From positions 1 through 64,000 of the forward strand of contig JBGAHN010000011.1 of NCBI GenBank assembly GCA_044226145.1: a stretch of DNA of 64,000 bases. Direction: 5' to 3'. The position numbers and the translations under genes are program-made. Origin of the DNA: Labilithrix sp044226145 (GTDB lineage: Bacteria > Myxococcota_A > Polyangia > Polyangiales > Polyangiaceae). Under the pieces are notes generated by a model. That model was not told the origin of the DNA and did no database searches. It saw only the letters and a program-made list of their open reading frames with translations. Positions 1 to 8,582 of the stretch are shown piece by piece. The number at the start of each line of letters is the position of its first letter. Positions within the stretch are counted from its first letter, which is position 1.

Positions 1-2
1 GC

Positions 3-284
3 CCGCTCTTTCACGACGGCGAAGTGTGTCTGCGAGCGCGGGCCGACGCCTCGTGCGCGACGTTCGCACGCTACGTCGATGACTCGTCGCCGACGAGCCC
101 GAGCGAGTGCGAGTTCTGCAAAGCGACGTCGAGCGCCGCGCTGGAAAAGAGCGAGGTCGAACCCTCGAGCGCCGAGGCCGCCATCGAGTCGGACGCGAAC
201 GAGCCCGCGGCCGGGTCGTACGCGAACGAGCCCGCGGCCGTCGACGCCGATGACCTCGAGACCGCCGCCGAGGGGCGTCCGTGA
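3..284 (+). CDS. C-terminal part of an unrecognised protein, cut by the window edge
   Basis: An open frame enters from the left edge and stops at 282-284. Four Cys residues lie in its first half (CLRARADASC and SECEFC), followed by an acidic Ala/Glu/Asp-rich tail. The tail holds a duplicated peptide, ANEPAA, from an exact 21-base DNA repeat. The stop overlaps the start of the next gene by 4 bases (GTGA), so the two are probably co-transcribed. A GTG at position 24 could be a start, but the frame stays open upstream, so I treat the gene as truncated. I recognise no family. Confidence 0.5.
   Translation, partial: PLFHDGEVCLRARADASCATFARYVDDSSPTSPSECEFCKATSSAALEKSEVEPSSAEAAIESDANEPAAGSYANEPAAVDADDLETAAEGRP
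193..240 (+). repeat. 21-base direct repeat, two copies, period 27
   Basis: The same 21 bases (acgcgaacgagcccgcggcc plus g) occur at 193-213 and 220-240, in frame within the acidic tail of the first gene, duplicating ANEPAA. Confidence 0.85.
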
Positions 285-1369
285 GCACCTCTCGCCTGCG
301 CGCGACGTTCGTCGTCGCCTCGTTGCTCGCGTGCGCCGCGTGCCGCACGTTGACGGCGCCGCCGGCCGAGCTCGAGGACTACCGCGCGTTCCGTGTCGCG
401 GCCGCCGAAGGAACGCGCCTCGCCCGCGCGAAACGCTACGTCGATCGGTACCCACGAGGCGTGTTCGCCGACGAGGTTCGCCGCGCGTTCGACGCGGAAG
501 AGCCTCGCTACTTCGCCCGCGCGCAGGCGTCGCGCGAGGCGGCGCGCGACTACCTCGTCGATTTGCCGGATGGTCCGCACGCGCCCGCCGCCCGCGCGCT
601 CCTCCGCGCGCTCGGCACGACCATGGAAGACGCCGAGCTCTCGGACGTCGCCGCGCGCGCGCGCTCCGAGGGCGCGCACCTCGAAGCCCTCGCGGCGCGC
701 CGCCGGCTCGTCGGCCAAACGCTGACGAAGGCGATGGAGGCGCTGCTCGATCCCCACCTGCTCGGCGCACCCGCCGCCGACCTCCCCGCGGTGGCCCGCG
801 CGCTCGTCGACGGTCCCGCGCGTCCGACGTGGGGCGCCGCGCCCCTCTCGCGCGAAGAGGATTTGTTCTTCGACTTGCCGACCCGCCCGGTGCGCGAGTC
901 GCGCGTGTTGACGGTCACTTACTCCTTCGAAGAGCGCCGCGGAGCGATCGTCGAGGGCCGCATCGAAGGTCACGATCTCTTCGTGCGATGGGCCGAGGCG
1001 GATCGAAAGACGCCGCTCGATCCGACGTCGGACGCGGACCGTACCGAGGCACGCCTTCATGCCATGGATCGGCTCGCGCCCGCGCTCGACGCGCGCGCGC
1101 CGGCCGCCCTCTGCCCCGAAACACGGGAAGGCGACGAACTCTTCCACCGGTGTTGCCCCGCTCGCCCCGCGCCCGCGCCGACGGTCGATGCGCGAGATCC
1201 CGAGCCGATCGCTCCGCGCCTCCCGCACCCGCCGACCGTCGACGCGACGTGCCGCGGCGTGGAGGTCCTCGTCCGGGCCGGCCGAGACGTCGGCGACGTG
1301 GATTCCATCGTCGTGCGGGACGCTTCGGCCGCGCCCATCCCCGGGGAGCCCGAAGGGAGCCAGCGGTGA
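281..1369 (+). CDS. Predicted lipoprotein of unknown function
   Basis: The 362-residue product starts with a short basic n-region, a hydrophobic stretch (VVASLLACAAC) and a lipobox-like Cys near residue 18-21, so it is probably an outer-membrane or periplasmic lipoprotein. The body is Arg/Ala/Asp-rich, and its first half (to about residue 150) looks helical and may be TPR-like (RAKRYVDRYPRGVFADEVRRA is reminiscent of a helical hairpin). A CC pair (HRCCPA) and a Pro-rich spacer precede a small C-terminal segment. The GTG start overlaps the previous stop by 4 bases. lgt, the first enzyme of lipoprotein lipidation, follows 31 bases downstream on the same strand. I do not recognise the family. 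Confidence 0.7.
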   Translation: MSTSRLRATFVVASLLACAACRTLTAPPAELEDYRAFRVAAAEGTRLARAKRYVDRYPRGVFADEVRRAFDAEEPRYFARAQASREAARDYLVDLPDGPHAPAARALLRALGTTMEDAELSDVAARARSEGAHLEALAARRRLVGQTLTKAMEALLDPHLLGAPAADLPAVARALVDGPARPTWGAAPLSREEDLFFDLPTRPVRESRVLTVTYSFEERRGAIVEGRIEGHDLFVRWAEADRKTPLDPTSDADRTEARLHAMDRLAPALDARAPAALCPETREGDELFHRCCPARPAPAPTVDARDPEPIAPRLPHPPTVDATCRGVEVLVRAGRDVGDVDSIVVRDASAAPIPGEPEGSQR

Positions 1370-1400
1370 ACGACGGCTATGCTATGACGTCTCCGCGATC

Positions 1401-2369
1401 ATGATCCCGTACATCCACGTCCCCGACCTGGCGATCGGCCCCGTGAAGCTCCACCCGTTCGGCCTCCTCGTCGCGACGGGCGTCGTCGTCGGGAGCTGGC
1501 TCGCCACCCATAGGGCGCGTCAGCGCGGGCTCGACCTCGACAAGCTCAACTCGTTCATCACGTGGATGCTCGTCGCCGGCTTCCTCGGCGGCCACATGCT
1601 CGACGAGATCTTCTACCACCCCGACGAGCTCCTCGCGCGGCCGTGGTCGCTCCTCTTCTTGTGGGAGGGCTTGTCGTCGTTCGGCGGCTTCACCGGCGCG
1701 CTCCTCGGCATCGTGCTCTGGAAGTTCTACGAGGCGATCCCCGGATGGGACATCGCGGGGATCCCGATCCCCAAGTTCCGCCGCCGCGAACGGACCATGC
1801 CGATCCTGCCGTTCGCCGACCTCATCCTCAGCGTGTTCCCGGTCGCGTGGATCTTCGGGCGCGCCGGCTGTGCGTCGGTGCACGATCACCCCGGCGCGCT
1901 CGTGACGAAGGACACGTTCCTCGGCGTCGCGTACGGCCCGCCCCACCGCGTGGAGAAGCTCGTCAGCGTCGGTCAAGACGCGCTCGAGCTTCGTTGGGGG
2001 GACGCCCCGCGCTTCGATCTCGGCCTGCTCGAGCTCCTCTTCACGATCGTGCTCGCCGCGCTCGTCGCGCTCACGTGGCGACGCAAGCTCCCGACGGGCA
2101 CCTACGTGATCGTGACGTCGCTCGCGTACGCGCCCGTCCGCTTCGCGATGGACTTCTTGCGCATCCGCGACGTCGACCAAGCCGATCCGCGCTACGGCGC
2201 GCTGACGCCCGCGCAATGGGCGTGCGTCGCGCTCTTCGTGTTCGGCCTCGTCATGATCAAGCGCGTGCGGGACATCTCGGCCTCGGGGAGCGATCCGATG
2301 GATCTCGTCTCGCTCGAGCCGGAACCGAGCGTGGCCGGGGATCCCGCGCCGTTGCCGAACTCCACCTGA
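1401..2369 (+). CDS. lgt: Prolipoprotein diacylglyceryl transferase
   Basis: Inner-membrane enzyme that moves diacylglycerol from phosphatidylglycerol to the lipobox Cys of prolipoproteins. The 322-residue product opens with IPYIHVPDLAIGPVKLHPFG, typical of the Lgt N-terminus. It has several hydrophobic segments, the SFGGFTGALLG loop and an arginine-containing core segment (FGRAGCASVHDHPG). That core is a divergent form of the usual GRIGNFxNGE motif, with Asn replaced by Cys. The ATG at 1401 is chosen because the Lgt homology begins there; the longer upstream frame is antisense-like, low-complexity sequence. The C-terminal 50 residues after the last helix are an acidic tail. The many lipoproteins in this window are its likely substrates. 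Confidence 0.93.
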   Translation: MIPYIHVPDLAIGPVKLHPFGLLVATGVVVGSWLATHRARQRGLDLDKLNSFITWMLVAGFLGGHMLDEIFYHPDELLARPWSLLFLWEGLSSFGGFTGALLGIVLWKFYEAIPGWDIAGIPIPKFRRRERTMPILPFADLILSVFPVAWIFGRAGCASVHDHPGALVTKDTFLGVAYGPPHRVEKLVSVGQDALELRWGDAPRFDLGLLELLFTIVLAALVALTWRRKLPTGTYVIVTSLAYAPVRFAMDFLRIRDVDQADPRYGALTPAQWACVALFVFGLVMIKRVRDISASGSDPMDLVSLEPEPSVAGDPAPLPNST

Positions 2370-2411
2370 ACCCGCGTTCGCGCGCGGCCGGGCGCGGAAG
2401 CGCGCTGGAGC

Positions 2412-2768
2412 TCACGGCGATCGCTGCGAGACGACGCACCGCTCGATGCGGCTCTGGAGGTCCATCGTCGCTTTGATGCAGATATTCTCGCCGGGCGAGA
2501 GCAGATCCGTCGCGTCGAGCGTCGCGTGGGCGAGCACCGTCCAGCGGCGACCGTCGATCGCCAGCGCGCCATCCTCCCCGGGCGGTCGCGGCGCCTCGAA
2601 GTCGTCGACCGTGCCGCACATCGCGAGCGTCATGCCCGCCTCGTTGACGTTTCGCAGGGGATCGAGCACCTCATCGTCCTTCGCCGTCGCGACGCAGGCC
2701 GTCGCGGCGAGCGCCAAGAGCGGCAGGACGAACGCCGCGCGCCGAATGCCGACATCGAAGAGCTTCAT
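2412..2768 (-). CDS. Small predicted lipoprotein
   Basis: The 118-residue product starts MKLFDVGIRRAAFVLPLLAL and has a lipobox ending TAC at residue 24-25, so it should be a lipidated envelope protein. Two further Cys pairs (MCG; NICIK with ERCVVS) could form disulfides. The ATG at 2768 is chosen over longer options because a good ribosome-binding site (GGGGAGG) lies just upstream and the signal peptide begins there. It converges with lgt, with 42 bases between the stops. No family recognised. Confidence 0.7.
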   Translation of the reverse strand: MKLFDVGIRRAAFVLPLLALAATACVATAKDDEVLDPLRNVNEAGMTLAMCGTVDDFEAPRPPGEDGALAIDGRRWTVLAHATLDATDLLSPGENICIKATMDLQSRIERCVVSQRSP

Positions 2769-2937
2769 CGTCGCCTCCCCGTGAGGCCCGCGACCGGCGG
2801 GCTGCCCGAGGACCGTGCAGTGGCCATGCCCTGCACGCGGACCGCATGGACCTCGTCGCCGCCGTCGCGCGCCGCAAATCACGGGCACGCCGGCCGCGCG
2901 ACGATCGCGACGCCGAACGAACGCGCGACGCCGAACG

Positions 2938-3357
2938 CTACGGCCGTCGTGGCGCTCGGTGCCGTTCGAGCAGCTCGCGGACGTCGTCGGGGATCGGCAT
3001 CTTCACCATCGACGCGAGATCGCTCGTCACGATGGTCTGCGCGATCGTCGCCGATTTCACGCCGTCGGCTTTTCGAAAGAGCTCGTACGAGAACCCGCAC
3101 GACGTCGTGCCCACGTGCGCGACCTCCACGTGCAAGACCGCGACGTCGCCATAGCGGAGCGGTGCGCGGTAATCGCATGCAACATGCACGGAAGGGAAGC
3201 CGATGCGCCGCCGCGTGATGAGATCGACGTAGCCCCCGGGCAGCTCGCCGAAGAACCGTTCCATCGCGTCGTGCGCGTAGCCGAAGAACCGCGCGAAGAA
3301 GACGATGCCGGCGGCGTCGACGTCTTCGAACCGGACGGGGCGCTCGACGCGGATCAT
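2938..3357 (-). CDS. Acyl-CoA thioesterase, 4HBT (hotdog) family
   Basis: The 139-residue product matches the length and opening pattern of YbgC/FcbC-type 4-hydroxybenzoyl-CoA thioesterases: VRFEDVDAAGIVFFARFFGY with the catalytic Asp at about residue 13, followed by AHDAMERFF. A hotdog core follows (DYRAPLRYGDVAVLHVEV). These cytoplasmic enzymes release acyl groups from CoA or carrier protein. It lies 56 bases downstream of the fatty acyl-AMP ligase on the same strand, which suggests joint acyl-chain activation and release. The ATG at 3357 is chosen because family homology starts at once and a GGGGGCG stretch precedes it. Confidence 0.87.
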   Translation of the reverse strand: MIRVERPVRFEDVDAAGIVFFARFFGYAHDAMERFFGELPGGYVDLITRRRIGFPSVHVACDYRAPLRYGDVAVLHVEVAHVGTTSCGFSYELFRKADGVKSATIAQTIVTSDLASMVKMPIPDDVRELLERHRAPRRP

Positions 3358-3413
3358 CGCGCGCCCCCGCGGGCGATCCGAACGATGCGAAAGACCGGCA
3401 TGACTCGCCGCGC

Positions 3414-5282
3414 TCAGGACTTGTTGCGCGAGCCGAGGATGGCGAGCTTGAAGTACGAGAGCTGGCTCTTCGCGGCCTCTTTGAGCAGGCCCACGCGGTC
3501 TTGATCGCGCGCGCCCTTGCGGCCGACGAGCTCGCCGTTCTCGTAGAGCTCGCGCGTCTTGGCGCGTTGGAGCTTGCCGCTCGAGGTCTTCGGCAAGACG
3601 CCGGGCGCGAGCGGGACGACGTCGTCGAGCACGAGGTTCATCGCCTCTTGGACGGCCTTGCGGATCGCCACGGCGAGCGGTTGACGCATCTTCACGAGCG
3701 TCTCGGCGTCGACGTCCTTCGGCGCGTCTTGCACCTCGACGGCGAGCACCACGCGCTCGCGATCGCGCTCGGTGCCCGACGGATCGCGCGCGCCGAACGC
3801 GATGACGTTGCCCTTGCGGACGCCCTCGATCTGGCTCGCGTGCCACTCGATGTCCTGCGGGTAGTAGTTGCGGCCGTTGACGATGATGACCTCTTTCGAG
3901 CGACCGCAGATGAAGACGTGGCCGTCCATGAAGAAGCCGAGATCGCCCGTGCGGAGCCAGCCGCCGGCGAAGGCCTCGTTCGTGCGCTCGGCGTCTTCCC
4001 AGTAGCCGTGCATGACGCTCGGGCCCTTGATGCGGAGCTCGCCGACGCGTCCCTCGCCGAACGGCGTCGCGCTGGCCGTGTCGTCGGGCGAGAAGACGCC
4101 GATGTCGTGGAGCGGGAATTTCGCGCCGCACGAGACGAGGCGGATGGCGTTCGGATCGCTCTCCGGGACCTTCTTGGCGACGCCTTCGGACCAGAGCGTC
4201 TCGCCGTCGACGGCGAGCGTCTTCAGGCCTTCGCCGAGCTCCGTGAAGCAGATGGCGAGCGACGACTCGGCCATGCCGTACGAGGGCAGGAGCGCCTCGC
4301 GCTTGAAGCCGACCTTCGCGAACTTGTCGGCGAACGCCTCGAGCGTCTCTGCGCGGATCGGCTCGGCGCCGCAGCCGGCGTTGCGCCAGAGCGACAGATC
4401 GATGCCCTCGAGATCGGCCTCGCGGATGCGCTTGGTGCAGAGCGCGTAGGCGAAGTTCGGACCGAACGACGTCGTGCCCTTGTGGCGCGTCATCGCCTGG
4501 AACCACGTCACCGGCCGCTTGAGGAAGAGCATCGGCGGCAAGAACACGACCGGCGTGCGCATGACGAGCGGCGCGAGCACGAAGCCGATGAGGCCCATGT
4601 CGTGGTAGAGCGGCAGCCACGAGATGCCGACGTCCGGCGGCCCCATGCGCAGGCCGTCCGTCATGATGCATTTGACGTTCGCCATGAGGTTCGCGTGCGA
4701 GAGCGTCACGCCCTTCGGACGCGAGGTCGAACCGCTCGTGAACTGGAGGAACGCGACGTCGTCGGCGACGAGCTTCTCGGGCTTGAGCGGCTCGAGCGAC
4801 TCGCGGATGGCCTCGACCGCGACGATCTGCTCGAGCGACGGCGCCGACGCTTGCACGGTGCCGAGCAGGCGCTTGATCTGCCCCGTCGTCACCAGCGCGC
4901 GCGCGCCGCTCTTGGCGACGATGTGGCGCGTATTGTCGAGGTAGGATTGGAGCTGCCCGAGTCCGAGCGGCGGATAAATCGGCACCGGGATGATGCCCGC
5001 GCGCATGGCGCCGAGGAAGCAGAGGATGAAGTCCTCGTTCGCCGGGAGGATCAAGGCGACGCGATCGCCCTTCTTCAGCCCGAGCGCCTGCAGCGCGCCG
5101 CCGTAACGCGCGCTCGATCGCTCGAGGGCCGTGTACGAGAACGAGGCCTCGCTCTTCGCGTTCTCCGAAAAGCCGGGCACGCCTTCATCCGAGATGAAAC
5201 GGAAGCCGAGGGTCGGATCGGCTTTGGCGGCGTCTTCGATGGCGTGGGCGAAGGTGGGGAAGGTAGGGTGCGAGGTCGACAT
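3414..5282 (-). CDS. Fatty acyl-AMP ligase (FAAL/FadD-like)
   Basis: ANL-superfamily enzyme of 622 residues that should adenylate a fatty acid with ATP. FAALs usually hand the acyl group to a carrier protein rather than to CoA. Visible motifs are the P-loop-like A3 (FTSGSTSRPKGVTLSH, about residue 180), the WLPLYHDMGLIG signature common in FAALs (about residue 220), SYGMAESS (about residue 335), the RTGDLGF core and the A10 lysine motif PKTSSGKLQR near residue 580. An insertion in the middle (residues about 350-395) fits the FAAL-specific insertion that blocks CoA ligase activity. The thioesterase follows downstream. A free ACP and two ketosynthases lie 7-12 kb away on the other strand and could be partners; that link is inference. 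Confidence 0.92.
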   Translation of the reverse strand: MSTSHPTFPTFAHAIEDAAKADPTLGFRFISDEGVPGFSENAKSEASFSYTALERSSARYGGALQALGLKKGDRVALILPANEDFILCFLGAMRAGIIPVPIYPPLGLGQLQSYLDNTRHIVAKSGARALVTTGQIKRLLGTVQASAPSLEQIVAVEAIRESLEPLKPEKLVADDVAFLQFTSGSTSRPKGVTLSHANLMANVKCIMTDGLRMGPPDVGISWLPLYHDMGLIGFVLAPLVMRTPVVFLPPMLFLKRPVTWFQAMTRHKGTTSFGPNFAYALCTKRIREADLEGIDLSLWRNAGCGAEPIRAETLEAFADKFAKVGFKREALLPSYGMAESSLAICFTELGEGLKTLAVDGETLWSEGVAKKVPESDPNAIRLVSCGAKFPLHDIGVFSPDDTASATPFGEGRVGELRIKGPSVMHGYWEDAERTNEAFAGGWLRTGDLGFFMDGHVFICGRSKEVIIVNGRNYYPQDIEWHASQIEGVRKGNVIAFGARDPSGTERDRERVVLAVEVQDAPKDVDAETLVKMRQPLAVAIRKAVQEAMNLVLDDVVPLAPGVLPKTSSGKLQRAKTRELYENGELVGRKGARDQDRVGLLKEAAKSQLSYFKLAILGSRNKS

Positions 5283-5449
5283 CGGAAGGCCGTCTTAGCA
5301 GAAGGTCGGGCCCGGGCGGAATCGCCAGTGAACACCGGTCGTGCCGCTTTTTTGCTGCGAAAACGCGTCGGCGGTGCTGCGAACTCCGCGTGTCACTTCC
5401 GGACGTTGACCCTTTGACATCCGCGCCGCGCGCTGGCGATACTGCCATC

Positions 5450-5713
5450 ATGGCGCTCATCGAGACCGAAGAAGCCGCGCGTCGCCTGGCCCGGGCCATC
5501 GCGAGCGATTTGAGCCTCTACAACGAGGAAAAGATCGTCAACGGCATCACGAACGACAACCTCTTCGAGTCGCTCGCCGAGGAGATCGAAGAGGGCCGCG
5601 CGCTCTTCAAGCGCCGCGTCGCCCCCGAGCTTTACCCGCGCAACTATTACGATCGCGCGCTCGTCGACATCCTCATCAAGGCCAAGGGCCACATCAAATC
5701 GAAGATCTGGTAG
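5450..5713 (+). CDS. Small conserved protein of unknown function (87 aa)
   Basis: A soluble, mostly helical 87-residue protein with no signal peptide, opening MALIETEEAARRLARAIASD and ending in a basic segment (LIKAKGHIKSKIW). I believe similar short proteins occur in other myxobacteria and deltaproteobacteria, but I cannot name a family. The ATG at 5450 is preferred over an upstream GTG at 5390 because the 20 extra residues would be low-complexity. It stands alone between the divergent FAAL gene and the pseudouridine synthase. Confidence 0.75.
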   Translation: MALIETEEAARRLARAIASDLSLYNEEKIVNGITNDNLFESLAEEIEEGRALFKRRVAPELYPRNYYDRALVDILIKAKGHIKSKIW

Positions 5714-5783
5714 CGCCGCCGTCGGTGCGCGTCGCGGGGGTGCGGCGCGGCGTGCGCGGTGGAACGTGCGGCGGAGGAACGCG

Positions 5784-6767
5784 ATGAGCGACGTGCGGCC
5801 GCCGATCGTCCTCGTCGTCCAGCGCGAGGGCGCCGGGATGCGCCTCGATCGGTTCGTGGCGTCGCGATGGCCCGAGGCGCCGTCGCGCGCCGAGCTCCAG
5901 CGCTGGATCGAGCACGGCGCCGTGACCGTGGACGGCGCTCGCAAGAAGGCGTCGGACAAGGTGCGTGAGGGCGCGCTCGTCGCGATCGTGCCCGAGCCCG
6001 CGCCCACGACGTCGGCCATCCCCGAGGAAGGGATCGCGTTCGACGTCGTCCACGAGGACGCGTCCGTCGTCGTCGTGAACAAACCGCCGGGCCTCGTCGT
6101 CCATCCGGCGAAGGGCCACCACTCGGGCACGCTCGTCAACGGGTTGCTCGGCCGCGGGTGGTTCGACGCCGACGACGCGGACGGCGACGCCGATCCGACG
6201 CGCCCGGGGATCGTGCACCGCCTCGACAAGGGGACGAGCGGCCTGCTCGTCGTCGCGCGGACGCCGCGCGCGCGGGAGGCGTTGAAGGCGCAGTTCGCCG
6301 AGCACTCGATCGATCGCGAGTACGTCGCCATTTGTGTCGGCGACGTGCGTGCCGCGACGCACGACACGCTGCACGGGCGGCATCCGCGCGATCGGCTGAA
6401 GTTCTCGTCGAAGGTGCGCGAGGGCAAGCGCGCGGTCACGCACGTCCGGCCGCTCGAGCGCTTCGGCGGCGGGTTGGCCACGCTCGTCGCGTGCCGGCTC
6501 GAGACGGGGCGAACGCACCAGATCCGCGTGCACCTCGCCGATCACGGGACCCCGATCCTGGGCGACGCGCTCTACGGGAAGCCGCCGAAGGAGCCGGCGC
6601 TGCGGGAGATCGCCGAGGTCGCCGGGCGACCACTCCTGCATGCTCGAGAGCTCGGGTTCGTGCATCCGGAGACCGGCGAGCGCGTCCGGTTCGAGGCGCC
6701 GCCGCCGGCCGATTTCGAGCGCGCGCTGGAGGGCCTTCGGGCGCTGCCCGCGCCGCGTCGTGCGTGA
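5784..6767 (+). CDS. RluA/RluD-family RNA pseudouridine synthase
   Basis: The 327-residue protein converts uridine to pseudouridine in RNA; the family acts mainly on 23S rRNA. It has an N-terminal S4 RNA-binding domain (MRLDRFVASRWPEAPSRAEL, about residues 19-80), a VVNKPPGLVVHP strand, the catalytic-loop motif HRLDKGTSGLLVV with the nucleophilic Asp near residue 147, and the RTHQIRVHLADHGTPILGD motif near residue 250. The S4 domain makes RluD (h69 pseudouridines) the closest named type, but the exact site cannot be read from sequence. The ATG at 5784 follows a clear GGAGGAAC ribosome-binding site. Confidence 0.92.
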   Translation: MSDVRPPIVLVVQREGAGMRLDRFVASRWPEAPSRAELQRWIEHGAVTVDGARKKASDKVREGALVAIVPEPAPTTSAIPEEGIAFDVVHEDASVVVVNKPPGLVVHPAKGHHSGTLVNGLLGRGWFDADDADGDADPTRPGIVHRLDKGTSGLLVVARTPRAREALKAQFAEHSIDREYVAICVGDVRAATHDTLHGRHPRDRLKFSSKVREGKRAVTHVRPLERFGGGLATLVACRLETGRTHQIRVHLADHGTPILGDALYGKPPKEPALREIAEVAGRPLLHARELGFVHPETGERVRFEAPPPADFERALEGLRALPAPRRA

Positions 6768-6797
6768 GGACGCCGCGCGTCGAGGCAGACGGGACGG

Positions 6798-7196
6798 CTA
6801 CGGCCGCGGGGCGTTCATCGTCCACGCGGCGACGACGACGGCCGCCCAGCCCACGAGCAGCGCGAGGCCGCCGAACGGCGTGACGGCGCCGAGGACGCGA
6901 ACGCCCGTCAACGTCATCGCGTAGAGGCTCCCGGAGAACAAAACGATGCCCACGACGAACGCGAAGGTCGCCACCGTGACGGCCGACGACGACGAGCGCG
7001 ACGCGACGAACGCCACGAGGCCGAGGGCGAGTGCGTGCACCGCGTTGTAGAGCGCGGCCGTGTGCCACCAATCGAGGCGCTGCGCGCCGTCGGCGAGGTC
7101 CGCGAGGCGCGTTTTCAGGCCGTGCGCGCCGAACGCGCCAAGGGCGACGGAGAGAAATCCAAAGATCCCGGAGGCGAGCAGCGCGATTCGTTCCAT
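6798..7196 (-). CDS. DUF423-family small membrane protein
   Basis: The 132-residue inner-membrane protein has four hydrophobic segments. The first contains the family's typical opening: ALLASGIFGFLSVALGAFGA followed by HGL. WWHTAALYNAVHALAL and FSGSLYAMTLTGVRVLGAVTP are further DUF423 (YwdK/YgdD-type) hallmarks. Function is unknown. It converges with the pseudouridine synthase and lies just downstream of the larger membrane protein gene on the same strand (49-base gap). Confidence 0.9.
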   Translation of the reverse strand: MERIALLASGIFGFLSVALGAFGAHGLKTRLADLADGAQRLDWWHTAALYNAVHALALGLVAFVASRSSSSAVTVATFAFVVGIVLFSGSLYAMTLTGVRVLGAVTPFGGLALLVGWAAVVVAAWTMNAPRP

Positions 7197-7245
7197 CGTC
7201 GTTCCATTCCTTTCGACGCTCGCCCTTCGATGCCGGGAGCGGAGT

Positions 7246-8319
7246 TCAGATCCCCGAGGATTTTCGCGCCGCCTCGCCGTCGGCGAGGGGCGCCTCGATC
7301 GCGGGAGCCGCGCCTTCGCCGCTCGATCGATCCGCGCTCGCGTGCGCGTGTTCGGAGGGGGCGGCGCGTTCGGCGAGGAGGGAAGGGTAGCGGCGCTTCA
7401 TCAGCGAGAGCGCGACGAAGCCGACGACGACCGCGAACCACAAGGTCGCGAACCGGACGAGGATCATCGCCGCCGTGGCGACGCCCTTGTCGGTGTGGCC
7501 GAGCTCGGTCATCTGCGCCATGAGCGAGCTCTCCGTGATCCCGAGGCCGCCCGGGACGGGCACGATCGCGCCGACGAGGGTGCTCGTCGCGTAGAAGAAC
7601 GTCGCGAGCGGGATGCTCGTCGGCTCGCCGAACCCGCGGAGGATGACCCAGAGCGCGAGGCATTCGAGCATCCACGCGAAGCCCGAGAGGAGGCTCGGCA
7701 AGACGAGGTTCTTCGGCTTGAGCAGGTGCGCGAGGCTGTCGTAGGCGGCTTCGAGCTTCGGCCGCATGCGACCGAAGCGGCCGGGCAAGCGCCCCGAGAA
7801 GGCGATGATGCCCATCGACCAGCGGCGGTTCGCGATGACCACGAGGAGCGCGAGGACGAGCGCCGCGCCGACGCCCGCCCACACGAGGCCGCCCGAGAAC
7901 CCGAGCGATCCGAGGACGATGAGCGCGACGACGCCGATGACGTCCGTGGCGCGCTCGGCGACGACGATGGGGGCGGTCTTCGTCATCGGCACGCCGTGCG
8001 TCTCGTGGAGCACGAGCGACTTGAAGACCTCGCCGACCTTGCCGGGCGTGACCGTGAGCACGAAGCCGGAGAGGAACGTGAGGAAGCTGTCGACCTTGCC
8101 GACGCCGCGGATGCCGAGGCGCGCGAGGTAGAACTCCCACTTGAGGAAGCGGAGGACGTAGTTGACGAAGGCCAGCGCGCACGCGGCGACGAAGGCCTCC
8201 GCGTGGAAATGCGAGAGGGCCTCGCCCATCTTGCCGAGGCCGCTCCAGACGGCGTATGCAAAATACACGCATACGCCGAGGACCATCGCGGAGACGAGCT
8301 TTCGGACGTTCACGTTCAT
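7246..8319 (-). CDS. Lysylphosphatidylglycerol-synthase-type TM protein (UPF0104/flippase-like)
   Basis: The 357-residue protein has about seven or eight membrane segments. It carries signatures of the LPG synthase TM / UPF0104 family: FLKWEFYLARLG, FLSGFVLTVTPGKVGEVFKS (the TPGKxGE motif) and the late GGLGITESSLM segment. Family members are related to the flippase half of MprF and are linked to lipid or glycan handling in the inner membrane. The aminoacyl-transferase domain of MprF is absent. A charged cytosolic tail of about 50 residues ends the protein. The ATG at 8319 overlaps the upstream small gene's stop by 4 bases (ATGA), implying translational coupling. Confidence 0.88.
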   Translation of the reverse strand: MNVNVRKLVSAMVLGVCVYFAYAVWSGLGKMGEALSHFHAEAFVAACALAFVNYVLRFLKWEFYLARLGIRGVGKVDSFLTFLSGFVLTVTPGKVGEVFKSLVLHETHGVPMTKTAPIVVAERATDVIGVVALIVLGSLGFSGGLVWAGVGAALVLALLVVIANRRWSMGIIAFSGRLPGRFGRMRPKLEAAYDSLAHLLKPKNLVLPSLLSGFAWMLECLALWVILRGFGEPTSIPLATFFYATSTLVGAIVPVPGGLGITESSLMAQMTELGHTDKGVATAAMILVRFATLWFAVVVGFVALSLMKRRYPSLLAERAAPSEHAHASADRSSGEGAAPAIEAPLADGEAARKSSGI

Positions 8320-8582
8320 GGACGGGATCCTCGGTCGAACCGCCAAAGGCCGAAGCGGCGCGCGGCGTAGAGGGCGGCGCCGGCGAGCGCGACCGCGAGC
8401 ACGGCCCAAAACGCCCACGCCGGCGCCTCCCATGCCCCGCGCGCGAGGCCGGGTTCGGGGCGCACGACGATTTCGTGGGCGCCGTCGGACGTGGGCGCGC
8501 CGTCACCGGCCGGCGCGTCGGTCGACGTGCCGGAGCCAGTGCCAGCGGCGGCCTTTTCGGAGCGCTCGGGGGAAAAGCGCAT
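8316..8582 (-). CDS. Small single-span membrane protein coupled to the LPG-synthase-type gene
   Basis: The 88-residue product has a disordered Gly/Ala/Thr-rich N-terminal half and one hydrophobic helix (APAWAFWAVLAVALAGAALY) followed by a short basic tail. Its stop overlaps the next start by 4 bases, so the two products are probably made together and may interact. No family recognised. It is likely real because of the coupling and the clean transmembrane segment with positive-inside tail. Confidence 0.6.
   Translation of the reverse strand: MRFSPERSEKAAAGTGSGTSTDAPAGDGAPTSDGAHEIVVRPEPGLARGAWEAPAWAFWAVLAVALAGAALYAARRFGLWRFDRGSRP

Noticed and set aside
3501..5417. A 638-codon plus-strand frame over the FAAL gene
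   Set aside because: Mirror of the FAAL coding sequence; Arg/Asp/Ala repeats without motifs.
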